Part shown: piece after piece, positions 33,735 to 43,067 of the stretch
How positions within the stretch are numbered: the first letter of the stretch is position 1
Layout of the letters: every line of letters starts with the position of its first letter
Assembly (NCBI GenBank): GCA_948567375.1
Contig: OX419759.1
Location: 3,511,303-3,575,302, forward strand
Direction: 5' to 3'
DNA from: Lunularia cruciata
Taxonomy: Eukaryota; Streptophyta; Marchantiopsida; Lunulariales; Lunulariaceae
DNA length: 64,000 nucleotides
Program-made: the position numbers and the translations under genes
The notes under the pieces: model-generated
The model's database searches: none
What the model saw: the letters and a program-made list of their open reading frames with translations, nothing else
Told to the model about the DNA's origin: nothing

Positions 33735-34765
33735 CAAATTCTTCTTAACTCATGAACATGCCTCACATCAGCAAGAGTACTCACAACATCATCAAACATC
33801 TTAATGCATATTGTATCAATGCCAATAGCTTTACAAGCCATGTTGTTGCCTATTATTTCAGATTGTCCATTGAATGGTTTGTACTCATGAAACCACTCCT
33901 TATTTGGAAACATATGGTAAGAGCAACCTAAGTCCAATATCTATGACTCCTCCAATTGATCTTTGTATTGGGTAACACATAGAACATCATCCACAAAATC
34001 AGATTACTCGGCAATACTTGCTTGATCTGACAGTTGACCTTTATCCTTGTTGGACTCAAGCCTCTTATTGTTACAATACTTCTTGAGATGTCCAACCTTC
34101 CCACAAATCCAGCACTTGCTTTTGAAACCTCCAGTTCTAGACTTGGATCTTGATTTACTCTTGATATGATATGATATATATATTTATCACATCCTTTCTT
34201 TGATAAATAAAGCTTCTGGATTTTTCTTTCTTGGTTGGGTCTTTTTTGCATCTCATTGGACAATAATGCTGAAGTGATCTCCTCACAGTTTCTATCATCC
34301 TTCCCATATATATGAGATGTGACAGATGCTCATATGATGGAGAAAGTGAAGTCAAAAGAAGCAATGCCTTATCCTCCTCTTCTAACTTAACCTCTATCCA
34401 TCAACTCACAAACTCATCAACATGATTTTGTTGAAAGCATTGAGGTGCTCCATTTCTTTGGCCTTCCTTCATCCACAACATACACAACTTCTGTTTAAGA
34501 TAAGTCAATTTGACCAATGACTTGGTCATATGAAGATTCTCCAATTTGGCCCATAGTTTTGGTGCAGATTCATCATTCGTAACATTGTATAGCACTTCAT
34601 CAGCAAGGTTCAACTGTATAGTGCCCTAAGATCTTCCCCATTCTCATCACTTTTGTCCTGATGTCTATTTCTTAGTGCTCTATGCAGTACTTGTTGGACA
34701 AGAAGGTCTTTCATCTTGAATTGTCAAATTCCAAAATTATATTTTTCATCAAACTTCTCCATTAC
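33735..34765 (-). pseudogene. Copia Gag and protease start
   Basis: Gag of the UBN2 type: MKDLLVQQVLHRALRN, LADEVLYNVTNDESAPKLW, LENLHMTKSL and TYLKQKLCMLWMKEG (34400-34700). A CCHC knuckle CWICGKVGHLKKYC follows at about 34075-34120. The protease entry ILDLGCSYHMFPNKEWF (33900-33950) has the usual D-S-G changed to D-L-G. Frames shift several times. Confidence 0.75.
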
Positions 34766-34870
34766 AAATTTAGAATTTGATATGGATATCACCAAGCCAT
34801 TGCTTTGGTGGGGACTTGATTCTGGACCCACTTCACTGCACACTCAGTCTCAAGACCTCTTATGAACCAA

Positions 34871-34886
34871 TTAAGCTATGATGACT
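34871..34886 (-). other. Relic primer-binding site of the copia element
   Basis: TTAAGCTATGATGACT on the plus strand is a degenerate complement of the initiator methionine tRNA primer site used by plant copia elements (canonical plus-strand form TTAAGCTCTGATACCA), at the expected place between LTR edge and Gag. Confidence 0.55.
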
Positions 34887-34904
34887 ATTGTTAAAAAACA
34901 CAAT

Positions 34905-36450
34905 CATAAGATCCTTTCAAAATAGCACATCATATATCCCATTAAGAAATAATGTAAGGACACCAGTAAATAACATAGTTCACTTCTTGTCTCGGGAACT
35001 CCTTGACAGCTCACCAAACACTTTATTACACGCTGCATATATATATATATATATATAGTTCCATCACGATATTCTGCTCCTTAATATTGCCTTACGGGAC
35101 TTTCTTAATATTGATCATTCAAGATATCTAGTTTCTTTAATACTTAACCGTAGTAATGACTGAATGTATCTAGAAAAGGCTGTCCCGCCGCAATTTCATC
35201 ATTCACGTTTGTTCTTGATTGTCATAGTCTTCGATAATCAGTCAAATCGCTGATAACAAGCCGAACATAATATGTAAAGCTGGAGTACATAGGGGACAGT
35301 GCTGAAAATGGTGTCACTTATAATATTATGTCAATTTGTTTGGCTCTTAGTTTGATAAGCTCATGCTCTGCGCAAAACTTAAAGCAAGCATACAGTAGTG
35401 ATGAATTAACTCTACCCTAAATAGGTTTGCAGTTCTATAATACTACGCTGATCATTTGACGATGGGATCGAGAACCGTGCTGCATGCGCCTCCTAGAATC
35501 TGGCTCATTAAGAAAACTAACATAAATGAAGGTGGACTTGATTAATATGAGCTGCAGGTCTGCAAACAACTGGAAGAGGTTAAACCTCAGGTTACCTAAT
35601 CTGGTAGTGTCAGTTAACGACCACGGTTAATCAATAGCACTACGGTAGATTACCTCTGCTATCCCGCCAAAGGAACATGTACGCACCGTAGTTTCAGCGA
35701 CAAACAGACGGACTGAAATCCGTCAGTCCGTCCCTCCGTTCGTCCATGCATGCGGAGGATGTTCCCCGAATTACGAAAAGCCTCCTTATATTGGAGACGA
35801 TCAGGCAAATCTGGACTAAGAAAGATCCCCAAGATTCTTCCTTATTACTAACCCCAACCAAATACGTCGAATCAACGTCTTTAACTGCTTTGCTCCTTCT
35901 GTTGGCAATTTCACCCGTCACGTGATCATCGTGGACGAGAAGAGAGGGGGAACAGGATTATACAGATAATACACTTCTTTGAGTATTAGAGATATTCCTC
36001 TGTCGAGGCCTGCAGCCCAAAAGCAAGCCTTTATTTCAAAAGGTCACTACAAGTAGGGAAAGTTATTCCCGAGCACGCAGCACACCATGTACGGGAAATA
36101 AATACTAGGGCTCACACTGCTCCCAACCGGGAACTTATCCCAACTGAATTCTGCGAAATAGTCACTAAACTAAAATAGTCGCCCGTAATTCTACAATCCC
36201 GACCAAGCCTGAACCAATTTTTGGTTATTTTCACATCCCTAGCTGTCCCTTATAGCCATTGCTTTGCTGTAAGATGTATAACAACATGGTTCACTGTGTC
36301 TCTTCATGATATTTCATCAATGCTAAAAAGGTTAGTATTGATGTATTTCAGATCTTTTTTTATTCAGCTTGGAGTCTTTCCCTTACTAGCATCTGTATTC
36401 CAGTATTCTCTTTTGAAGTATGAATTATCTGGTGCATGTATACAATAGCA
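34905..36450. other. No recognisable gene
   Basis: Includes an (AT)n run at 35039-35059. Otherwise non-repetitive sequence with short frames such as a 75-codon minus-strand frame at 35694-35921, none recognised. The first few hundred bases may include the decayed copia 5' LTR. Confidence 0.35.
35039..35059. repeat. (AT)n microsatellite
   Basis: About ten uninterrupted AT units. Confidence 0.9.
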
Positions 36451-37440
36451 AGAAATGGAGGAGAAGACTCCGTTACGTTGAATTGAAAAAACCAGAAGGT
36501 GACATAGGATTAAGGCTTCAATAGAATCACAATAGTAAATGTGTCCTAGTTTACTTCAAAATTAAAGATTATATGCGGCAGATGGCCTATATACCAATAG
36601 AGCATGTGAAGAAGCATCACCTTATGTGATTGCTTTCCTATGGTTTACATTACATCACCCGGATGTATCACCTAGATCATTTTGGTTACTCCCACGTGGA
36701 GTGCATTCACCATGGTATTGTAGAGCAATGGATCCTTGTAAGCCAAAAAGTATAAGAAAGTGAAAGTGATTCCCTGTTTCCTAATATGGTGAGTTCTCAT
36801 ATAATCTCTGAAAAATAAATCAAACTATACATTCATAATTCCACATAACTCCAAAGATAGGATAAAAGAACAAAAAGATGACCCTGTTTTATACCTCTAT
36901 ACTTATAGACCTTAGCCACTATCACTTTGTTCCCCACCCATCCAAGAAGATAAGTAATCACCTCCTCTAAATAACATCATAAATAGGATTTGTAACCATA
37001 ATGTCCACTAACAACTTGATTATCTTGAATCATGTATAAGTATGTTGTCATCCGTATCTTGTCAAACGATATAGATCTTCCTTCCATATCAAGTATCTAC
37101 TCTCTTCTGAGTAATCCTTTGTTTCACAAAAATAGCAACAAACCACATAAATCACTAATGTATTACAATAGTGAAACATTCACGAATGAGTAATAAACAC
37201 ATAGATGGATGGACCAAAACTAGACAAGACCTCATTGTTAGGGAGAAATAAGTTTATGTAAGTCATGAATGCACTAATACATAGTTTATCTACGATCCAA
37301 GAGCTTATACCCAGAGATGTACTCCAATAGTACAAGAAATAGACAGATCAATTTGAAGAGGATGTAGAGTCCATTGGAATTATCAATCCATCATGATCAA
37401 GAATGACTATAACCTTATATTCTAATCCAAAGCATATAGA
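36450..37440 (-). mobile_element. LINE copy 3, strongly decayed
   Basis: The sequence follows copy 2 (24083-25080) in the same minus orientation: the tail with GACATAGGATTAAGGCTTCAATAG, then the GAAGCATCACCTTATGTGATTGC block, the TAGAGCAATGGA block and the CCCACCCATCCAAGAAGATAA block. Many C/G positions of copy 2 are T/A here, and small insertions occur, so no frame survives. It is the oldest of the three LINE bodies in the window. Confidence 0.75.
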
Positions 37441-38636
37441 AAAAAATGGGATGATTCTATCAATCAAGGAAGACTATAAACTTCAAGTTCAATCAAAGGC
37501 ATAAAGATAAACAATGGAATGGTTCAGCCTATCAAGAAAGACTATAAACTTAATGGGATATAATGTGAGCATCTTTGGTAAGTCAAAACCAAAGTTAGAA
37601 GTCTTATCTAATCAAGAAGGAGTTCGTCAAAACTTCTAAGTGAAGCCTTTTAGTATTGGGTTATATATATATCACCAATCCTTGTGAGAGATGATGATTG
37701 CCTTTGTTGTATATAAAGAAGTAAAGTTACTTTTAGTGCATCTTACCTTTGACATTCACCATGGAAAAGTCTTTGTGTATGCCTAAGTGACAATTGTATC
37801 ATAGTAGTGCTCTTTTCCCATGATGAAAGATCATCCTCTGGGGAAGAATTAGGAAGTGATATACCTTGAGTTTTGAAGAAAGTGGAAACACTTCCTATAA
37901 AAGCTGGCAATGGATATTGTGCAACAAGTAGAGCAATGTGAAAATGTATATCATAAAGTAGGTAAGTGTTTGGTGAACTTTGAGTTAAAAATTTGATAGG
38001 AGATATAAGGTAAGGAAGTAAAATGGATGATCAAGGAATGTTCTCACTTCCTAACTTCCTTTTCTCAAAAAAATTTACATTTTAATTTAATTTGTGGATA
38101 AATAAGACTTGAGACAAAAATTATGCATATGTTTGGCATGAACTCCATGACAAAAGTGAAGGATTCTCAAAATTGGGTGGTGCTTCTAGTAGTTACTTAT
38201 CCTAATCAATGGGATTGTACAATTTGTGATAGATTCTTTTAACTTGTAGTGCTTATAGTGGTACCTTATGTCGATCAATATGGGACTTTACTATTTATAT
38301 GTTATTATGAACAATGAATCTGAATATAGAGCTAAAAGTAACATTCAATATTTGAGTTGAAATGTAAGATTATTTGTGTAAAAAGAAGCATGAAGAGTGG
38401 ATTATTCAAAATTTTAGTGAAGAAAAATACCATAAGAGTTTCTATTCATATTATTTTTAGTAGTACATTTTGATTCATGTAAAGGTGTTGCAGTTTGAAT
38501 TTCCATATTCTACTAATTCCAACCAAAGGAAGAGAAAATGGACAATTTGACAATACAAGGCTTATTCAAGCAAACTGAGGAGATGAAAATAGATTTAAAG
38601 AGAGATAAGAGCTTACCAAATATGTGAAACACGAAC

Positions 38637-38806
38637 GGAGTGACCACACTATCAAATGGATAAAAATATCAAGAGATAGATAATGAGACACATTTATAGA
38701 ACTTTCCTAGAAGATGATAAAGGAGTGACCACACTATCAAATGGATAAATATATCAAGAGATAGATAACGAGACATATTTGTAAAACTTTCATAGAAGAT
38801 GATAAA
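38637..38806. repeat. Tandem duplication, period 85
   Basis: Copies at 38637-38721 and 38722-38806 (each starting GGAGTGACCACACTATCAAA) differ at only a few positions, so the duplication is fairly recent. Confidence 0.85.
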
Positions 38807-39397
38807 GTCCTACAAAGGTCAACCATACCAAGGAAGCCAAATGGCTAGATACTAAATAAATTTTTATATCATATAGAGATAAAAAAGAGAAATGGCTACA
38901 TGGCATGGAGATCTAGTTGTCTTATTTTGGTGCTTTTGAATGTGATGCAAGTATGTCATTTGATCATTTTTTCTTGACAGTGCTCTAGTATAGCTCTCAG
39001 CTTTCTAGAAAAATATAATCCATTATAAAGATGTATGTTTCTTGAGGTTAATAAGAGATATAATTACCACAAAGAAAAGGGTTGAGATTTATAAATAATT
39101 GAGAGTAAGTGAGTGATATTTGGACATAATCTACTTAGGGGATCTACCATTAGCAAGGAATGGATCACTCAATGGAGGTTCTTGCAAGTATGCTGCATTA
39201 CAAACCTTTATATAAATTGGCTCCCAATGAACTGAATAATGCAAAGCCCAAGTGGAGAGATTTATGGAAAAAAGATTCATCCAACCAAGTGTATCATGAT
39301 ACTAAACTAATCTTCTTTGTGAGAAGAAAGATGGAAATATGAGGATTTTATGTAAAAATATTGATTTTATGTTAAAAATAAGAAGACAATCAAGAAT

Positions 39398-39457
39398 TAT
39401 TATCCTTTATTTACTTAAGATGGATAGAACTATTATCCTTTATTTACTCAAGATGGA
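39398..39457. repeat. Tandem duplication, period 33
   Basis: TATTATCCTTTATTTACT(T/C)AAGATGGAT occurs twice, 33 bases apart. Confidence 0.8.
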
Positions 39458-39984
39458 TGACTCTTTTGATCAACTATAAGGTGTTAAAATCAACATCAAG
39501 CTAGATATATGAAATGAATATAATGAAATCTGGACTAAAGATGAAGATGTTCAAAGGTATGCTTGTTCAACAAGATATGGCTATGGTGAGTACATGATGA
39601 TGCCATGTGGTCTCACCAATTACATTTATAGGATTGATGAACCTATAAGCAAGGATGTAATTGCCTTCAAGTTGACTTGTGTGTATATAGATACTATCTT
39701 CTCACAACATAGCAATTTTGTGAGTACTCACTACAAATAGAGGACCTCAATTTACAAGTATATTTTGAAGAACTTTATTTTAGATTTTTAAACAAATAAA
39801 CCATATCAACTATTTATTACATTCAAATTGATGGGTAAATAAAGAGTGCTAGCCACAAAATCAAATGATATTTAATGTGGAGGAAAAAAATTCATGGGAT
39901 ACCTTGCTACCTCTTGTTGACTTTTCATACAATAACTCCATGAATAACATCAACTAAGATCATACTCTTGTACTCTTTTAAGAT

Positions 39985-40050
39985 CATACTTATCTCTCCC
40001 TTGTACGGCTTGATGGGGTCTTCCCATCCTTCATTTTTCCTCCACTGTCG
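39985..40050 (+). mobile_element. LINE-family 3' tail, plus strand (split by Ty3 element)
   Basis: TCTCCCTTGTACGGCTTGATGGGGTCTTCCCATCC is the LINE tail in plus orientation. The tail breaks at GTCG (40047-40050), where the Ty3 element starts, and resumes at 47853 as GTCGCCTTCTTTCTC, which matches the consensus GGTCGCCTTTTTC. The Ty3 insertion therefore split a pre-existing tail. Confidence 0.75.
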
Positions 40051-40729
40051 TGTAACACCCATTTGTGCATGTGTGTGGTATTGTGATATTTAGCTTGGTA
40101 TTACAAGTACTTAAGAGATATTATTTATATAGAGATAAAGGATGGTTCTATATTAGTCATGGTTAGCTAAAGTTAGTCATAGCTAAGATAGATGGGACCT
40201 TACTTTAGAGGAAGTAGAAAAGATGAGCACCACTATTTTGGATTTTAGTGTGTTGACTTGGTATTATTCCTAGGTGTTTGGCTTTGGGGAAAGAGTTGAG
40301 AACTCTTGGGCCCGCAAGCCTTTTTGTTTTGGATTCTTCTTTAGTCCAAGGATAGCCCATGTGAAGGAATCCTTGCTTTAGTGGTTGGGTCAAGATAAGG
40401 GGAATATGCCCATGTGAATGGATATTCCTTTCTACTTTTTGACTTTACTTGACTTTTAGTCTAGTAACTTGAGTTACTACGGTAATTAGTAACTTTGGTA
40501 CGTAACTATTTCACAAGTATATAAACAAGGAGTGAGGAGGTACTCATTATCCTTTCATTTGCAACTATCTCTCTCTCATTGAGTTCTCTAGTGAGCAATG
40601 TCTTGAGTCTTGGAGTGTTAGCCTTGGAGGAGTATGATGGAGTTGGGGTTCCTTGCCTTCTTAGTCCATGGTGCGCTACCATAATAGCCATCAGAGGTTC
40701 ATCCTGAGTGAGAGACAGGCCGGCTCACA
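40051..40729 (+). repeat. 5' LTR of the intact Ty3 element
   Basis: 679 bp, TGTAACACCC...GGCTCACA. A TATA box TATATAAAC at 40518-40526 marks the likely U3 promoter. It ends immediately before the primer-binding site. The short frames inside it are not genes; they recur unchanged in the 3' LTR. Confidence 0.9.
40518..40526 (+). promoter_or_regulatory. LTR TATA box
   Basis: TATATAAAC about 200 bases from the LTR's 3' end, repeated at 47641-47649 in the 3' LTR. The transcript would start some 30 bases further on. Confidence 0.6.
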
Positions 40730-40731
40730 TT

Positions 40732-40751
40732 TTTGGTTCCGTTGCCGGGAC
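40732..40751 (+). other. Primer-binding site
   Basis: TTTGGTTCCGTTGCCGGGAC lies two bases after the LTR. It resembles the TGGCGCCGTTGCCGGGG site used by plant Athila/Tat-type elements with an Asp tRNA primer, with two changes in the first six bases. A different tRNA isoacceptor could be the real primer. Confidence 0.6.
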
Positions 40752-41589
40752 CTCTCTAGAAGGCAAGATAATGTTCCGCGTCCAATTCTACATTAGGCAG
40801 AAGGAGGCTATGAGAGCTCACTTGGAGAGAACATTAGGAGAGGAGAGGGCTGAACTTATGTTAGAGAACCAAGATCCATTTGTATACCCTGTAGTTCATT
40901 ATGATGTCTTTGAGGTGATTTTGTACATCTTGTACACATGAGAGGAATTGGAGAGATTGTGTGAGGTGGATTGCAGATTTTGGGGATTAAGGTGATTTTG
41001 GGCAAAATCTCAAGTTTGAGATCTGGACTTGAGATTTCTACACATGATAGCTTGGGTTATCTTTCAGTTAGCACACTTGAAATTATTGAGAGAGCTTCTA
41101 TGCGCACTGGGCTAGAATTTTTGAAAGTTGATAGGGTAAAGTGCTCCTGCAACTGCATGCTCTCTGGAAAATTGTACAGAGTCTTCCATTTCTTCAATTT
41201 TCAGTGAATTGTCCTGAAAATTTGCAAGAAAATTCAGTGCATTGTATCCTACCTGGTGCCACAAAAATTAGAGAGAGATCATTTTTGCGCAGTGCGTTAT
41301 GAGTTTTTGAAGTGAGGGGGGTGGTTTTCAGACCAAATCTGAAATATGGGTGCTGAATAGAAAGGTGTCTAGGCCAAATGGCTCGATGAAAAGATCTAAA
41401 ATTTTGCAGGGAGGGACGCCCTAGAGTTGTGATCAAGTGTGGAAAATTTCAGAGGACTGTGACATATTAGTTGGGAGATTTGAGTGACATTGTGAGGAAG
41501 GGTCAATTCTGCAGAGTGGAGATCTCATGCATGAGAAGTTTGAGATCAACAAAAAGCATGTTTGAGTGTTTAGATTCATCTTGGGGAAC

Positions 41590-42063
41590 ATGGAGAGTCA
41601 TCAAGAGTGGAAATTGAGATTATGCAAGGTTCCCCAAGGGTTTGAGGTGATTGTAGGGGTGGATTTGAGGAAAAGAGAGTTTACAATAGAATTTGAAGAG
41701 AGTGTTGAGAGGATCCAAAAACCTACACCACTTGGAGGAAAGAGTGAGTCTAAGTGCTTTCTATGTGGAGAGAAGGGACATAAGGCAAGTTCATGTCCAT
41801 TGACCTTTGAGAGCAAGAGATTGAGGGAAAGGAGAGGCTTACTTGACTTGGGTTTGCATGTTGGACCTTCTTCACCAAGATTGGGAGGGAGAAGATCTAA
41901 GACCAAGGAGTTGTGTGAGGTTTGTGGAGTTGAAGGACTTCCAAAAGGACATGAGTGTAGTGGAGTAAAAGCACTTTTGGAAACTTTGGTGAAGGATCTT
42001 GGAGAGAGTCTTAGTACAGCTACAGAAATACTACCACCTTCATCAGCTAGTTCTCAAGATTAG
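41590..42063 (+). CDS. Extra zinc-knuckle ORF upstream of gag
   Basis: 157 codons from the first ATG (41590) to TAG. The N-terminal half (EFEVIVG-like strands and acidic helices) is not recognised. A canonical CCHC knuckle CFLCGEKGHKASSC sits mid-protein (about residues 56-69), followed by a basic stretch (KRLRERRG) and a second Cys/His cluster CEVCGVEGLPKGHEC. It ends in a Ser/Thr-rich tail. It precedes gag by 236 bases and lies in a different frame, so it is not simply a Gag extension. Most Ty3 elements have no such ORF; it might be an RNA-binding accessory protein or a displaced nucleocapsid (inference). The frame also extends about eight codons upstream without ATG. Confidence 0.6.
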   Translation: MESHQEWKLRLCKVPQGFEVIVGVDLRKREFTIEFEESVERIQKPTPLGGKSESKCFLCGEKGHKASSCPLTFESKRLRERRGLLDLGLHVGPSSPRLGGRRSKTKELCEVCGVEGLPKGHECSGVKALLETLVKDLGESLSTATEILPPSSASSQD

Positions 42064-42299
42064 TGATGGAGATAATCTTTCAACTTATGGATAAACTATC
42101 CATGAGAGTTAGATTAATATGCACTCTAGGATTTGATGTTGCTATAGAAATCTTGGAGCAACCTGAACCTTTTGTGTTCCCTAGAGTGGATTATTCTCAG
42201 ATGGTGTTAGTCATGTATATACTCTATTAGTAATAGAGTGAGAGAAAAGAAAAGAGGAAAAAAAAAATTGAGAGAAAAGAAAGATAGTGAGGGGTTAAG

Positions 42300-43067
42300 A
42301 TGGGGAAACTTCCGGTTTTCTTTGGCAAGGATGGAGAAGATGTGGAGGCCTTTGTGAGAGACTTCAAGAGAGCTTGCATAGGAAACAATGAGAGGAGGAA
42401 GAATGAGTGGGCCTCATTATTACCAGATTTCTTTGAGGATGCAGCACTTACATGGTATGAGTCAGAATACCAAAAGAGAGAGAGGAGAGAGGGGGAAGAG
42501 GAGTCTTGGGAGACTTTGACTTCAGCACTCATTGAGAACTTTCTTCCTGATGAGAGTTATGAGAGATTGATGAGTGAGGTTACATTTCTCAAGCAAGGAG
42601 ATGGAGAGAAAGTGAGAGTCTATGTGGAAAGAGTGGAAAAATTGGAGTCCAGATTTCGCATAGTGTTGAGGAAGGGTGGGGATGATGTGGAGACTACAAT
42701 GATTGGCATAGGGGCCATGCTCACCAAGAATTTTGTGGGAGGATTGAGACCACAAATTAGAAGCAAGGTGAGATATGAGAAACCTTCTTCCAAGGTTGAA
42801 GCTATCAAGATCGCAATTCGTATGGAGGAGAGTTTGGAAGGGGATGAAAGTGATTTGGTGGTGAAGGAGGTTGTGCATCCTCCTCAAGGCTACAAGTATG
42901 GTGGAACTTCTGATACTTTGGTGACAAGGGTTGCACCACAAGTAGTAGTTGCTCCAGTTCTTGCACCTCCACCAAAAGATCCACTCCAAACCATCACAGA
43001 ACAACTTGCGGATCTCAAGATCAATGTGGTGCAATTATGGAGAAGAGAGAGGTGGATCAGAATGTAG
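42300..43067 (+). CDS. Gag of the intact Ty3 element
   Basis: 255 residues starting at ATG 42300. It has the Retrotrans_gag capsid fold signature: FFGKDGEDVEAFVRDFKRAC at the start, then WASLLPDFFEDAALTWYE, SWETLTSALIENF, and the ERLMSEVTFLKQGDGEKVRVY helix region, ending with a short predicted coil (TITEQLADLKINVVQLW). It lacks a zinc knuckle of its own. The knuckle is at the start of pol, which overlaps the last 31 bases in the -1 frame. It forms the virus-like particle. No defects seen. Confidence 0.85.
   Translation: MGKLPVFFGKDGEDVEAFVRDFKRACIGNNERRKNEWASLLPDFFEDAALTWYESEYQKRERREGEEESWETLTSALIENFLPDESYERLMSEVTFLKQGDGEKVRVYVERVEKLESRFRIVLRKGGDDVETTMIGIGAMLTKNFVGGLRPQIRSKVRYEKPSSKVEAIKIAIRMEESLEGDESDLVVKEVVHPPQGYKYGGTSDTLVTRVAPQVVVAPVLAPPPKDPLQTITEQLADLKINVVQLWRRERWIRM

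Larger units (their letters stand above)
30235..34888 (-). mobile_element. Decayed Ty1/copia retrotransposon
   Basis: On the minus strand the order Gag, protease region, integrase, RT, RNase H identifies Ty1/copia. A relic of the initiator-tRNA primer site lies at 34871-34886, followed by a possible LTR edge (TGTTAAAAAACACA, 34889). The RNase H end (30235-30380) runs into TGTTAAAAAACATT at 30206, which could be a remnant of the other LTR edge; no full LTR pair is visible. Stops and shifts are frequent. A solo LTR (31764-32504) interrupts the integrase-RT linker. Confidence 0.85.
37441..39984. other. AT-rich DNA with local duplications
   Basis: No gene recognised. Short GGAATGGTTCAGCCTATCA-like strings near 37450-37560 may extend the LINE copy. 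Two tandem duplications are listed separately. A fragment near 39540-39660 (GGCTATGGTGAGTACATGATGATGCCATGTGGTCT on the plus strand) vaguely recalls an RT palm block, too decayed to call. Confidence 0.4.

Noticed and set aside
39540-39660. Plus-strand RT fragment
   Set aside because: A few codons resemble an RT palm block, but no frame or neighbouring motif supports it.
40205-40691. Two minus-strand frames of 61-62 codons, repeated exactly at 47328-47814
   Set aside because: They lie inside the LTRs of the intact Ty3 element, so their duplication reflects LTR identity, not a gene pair.
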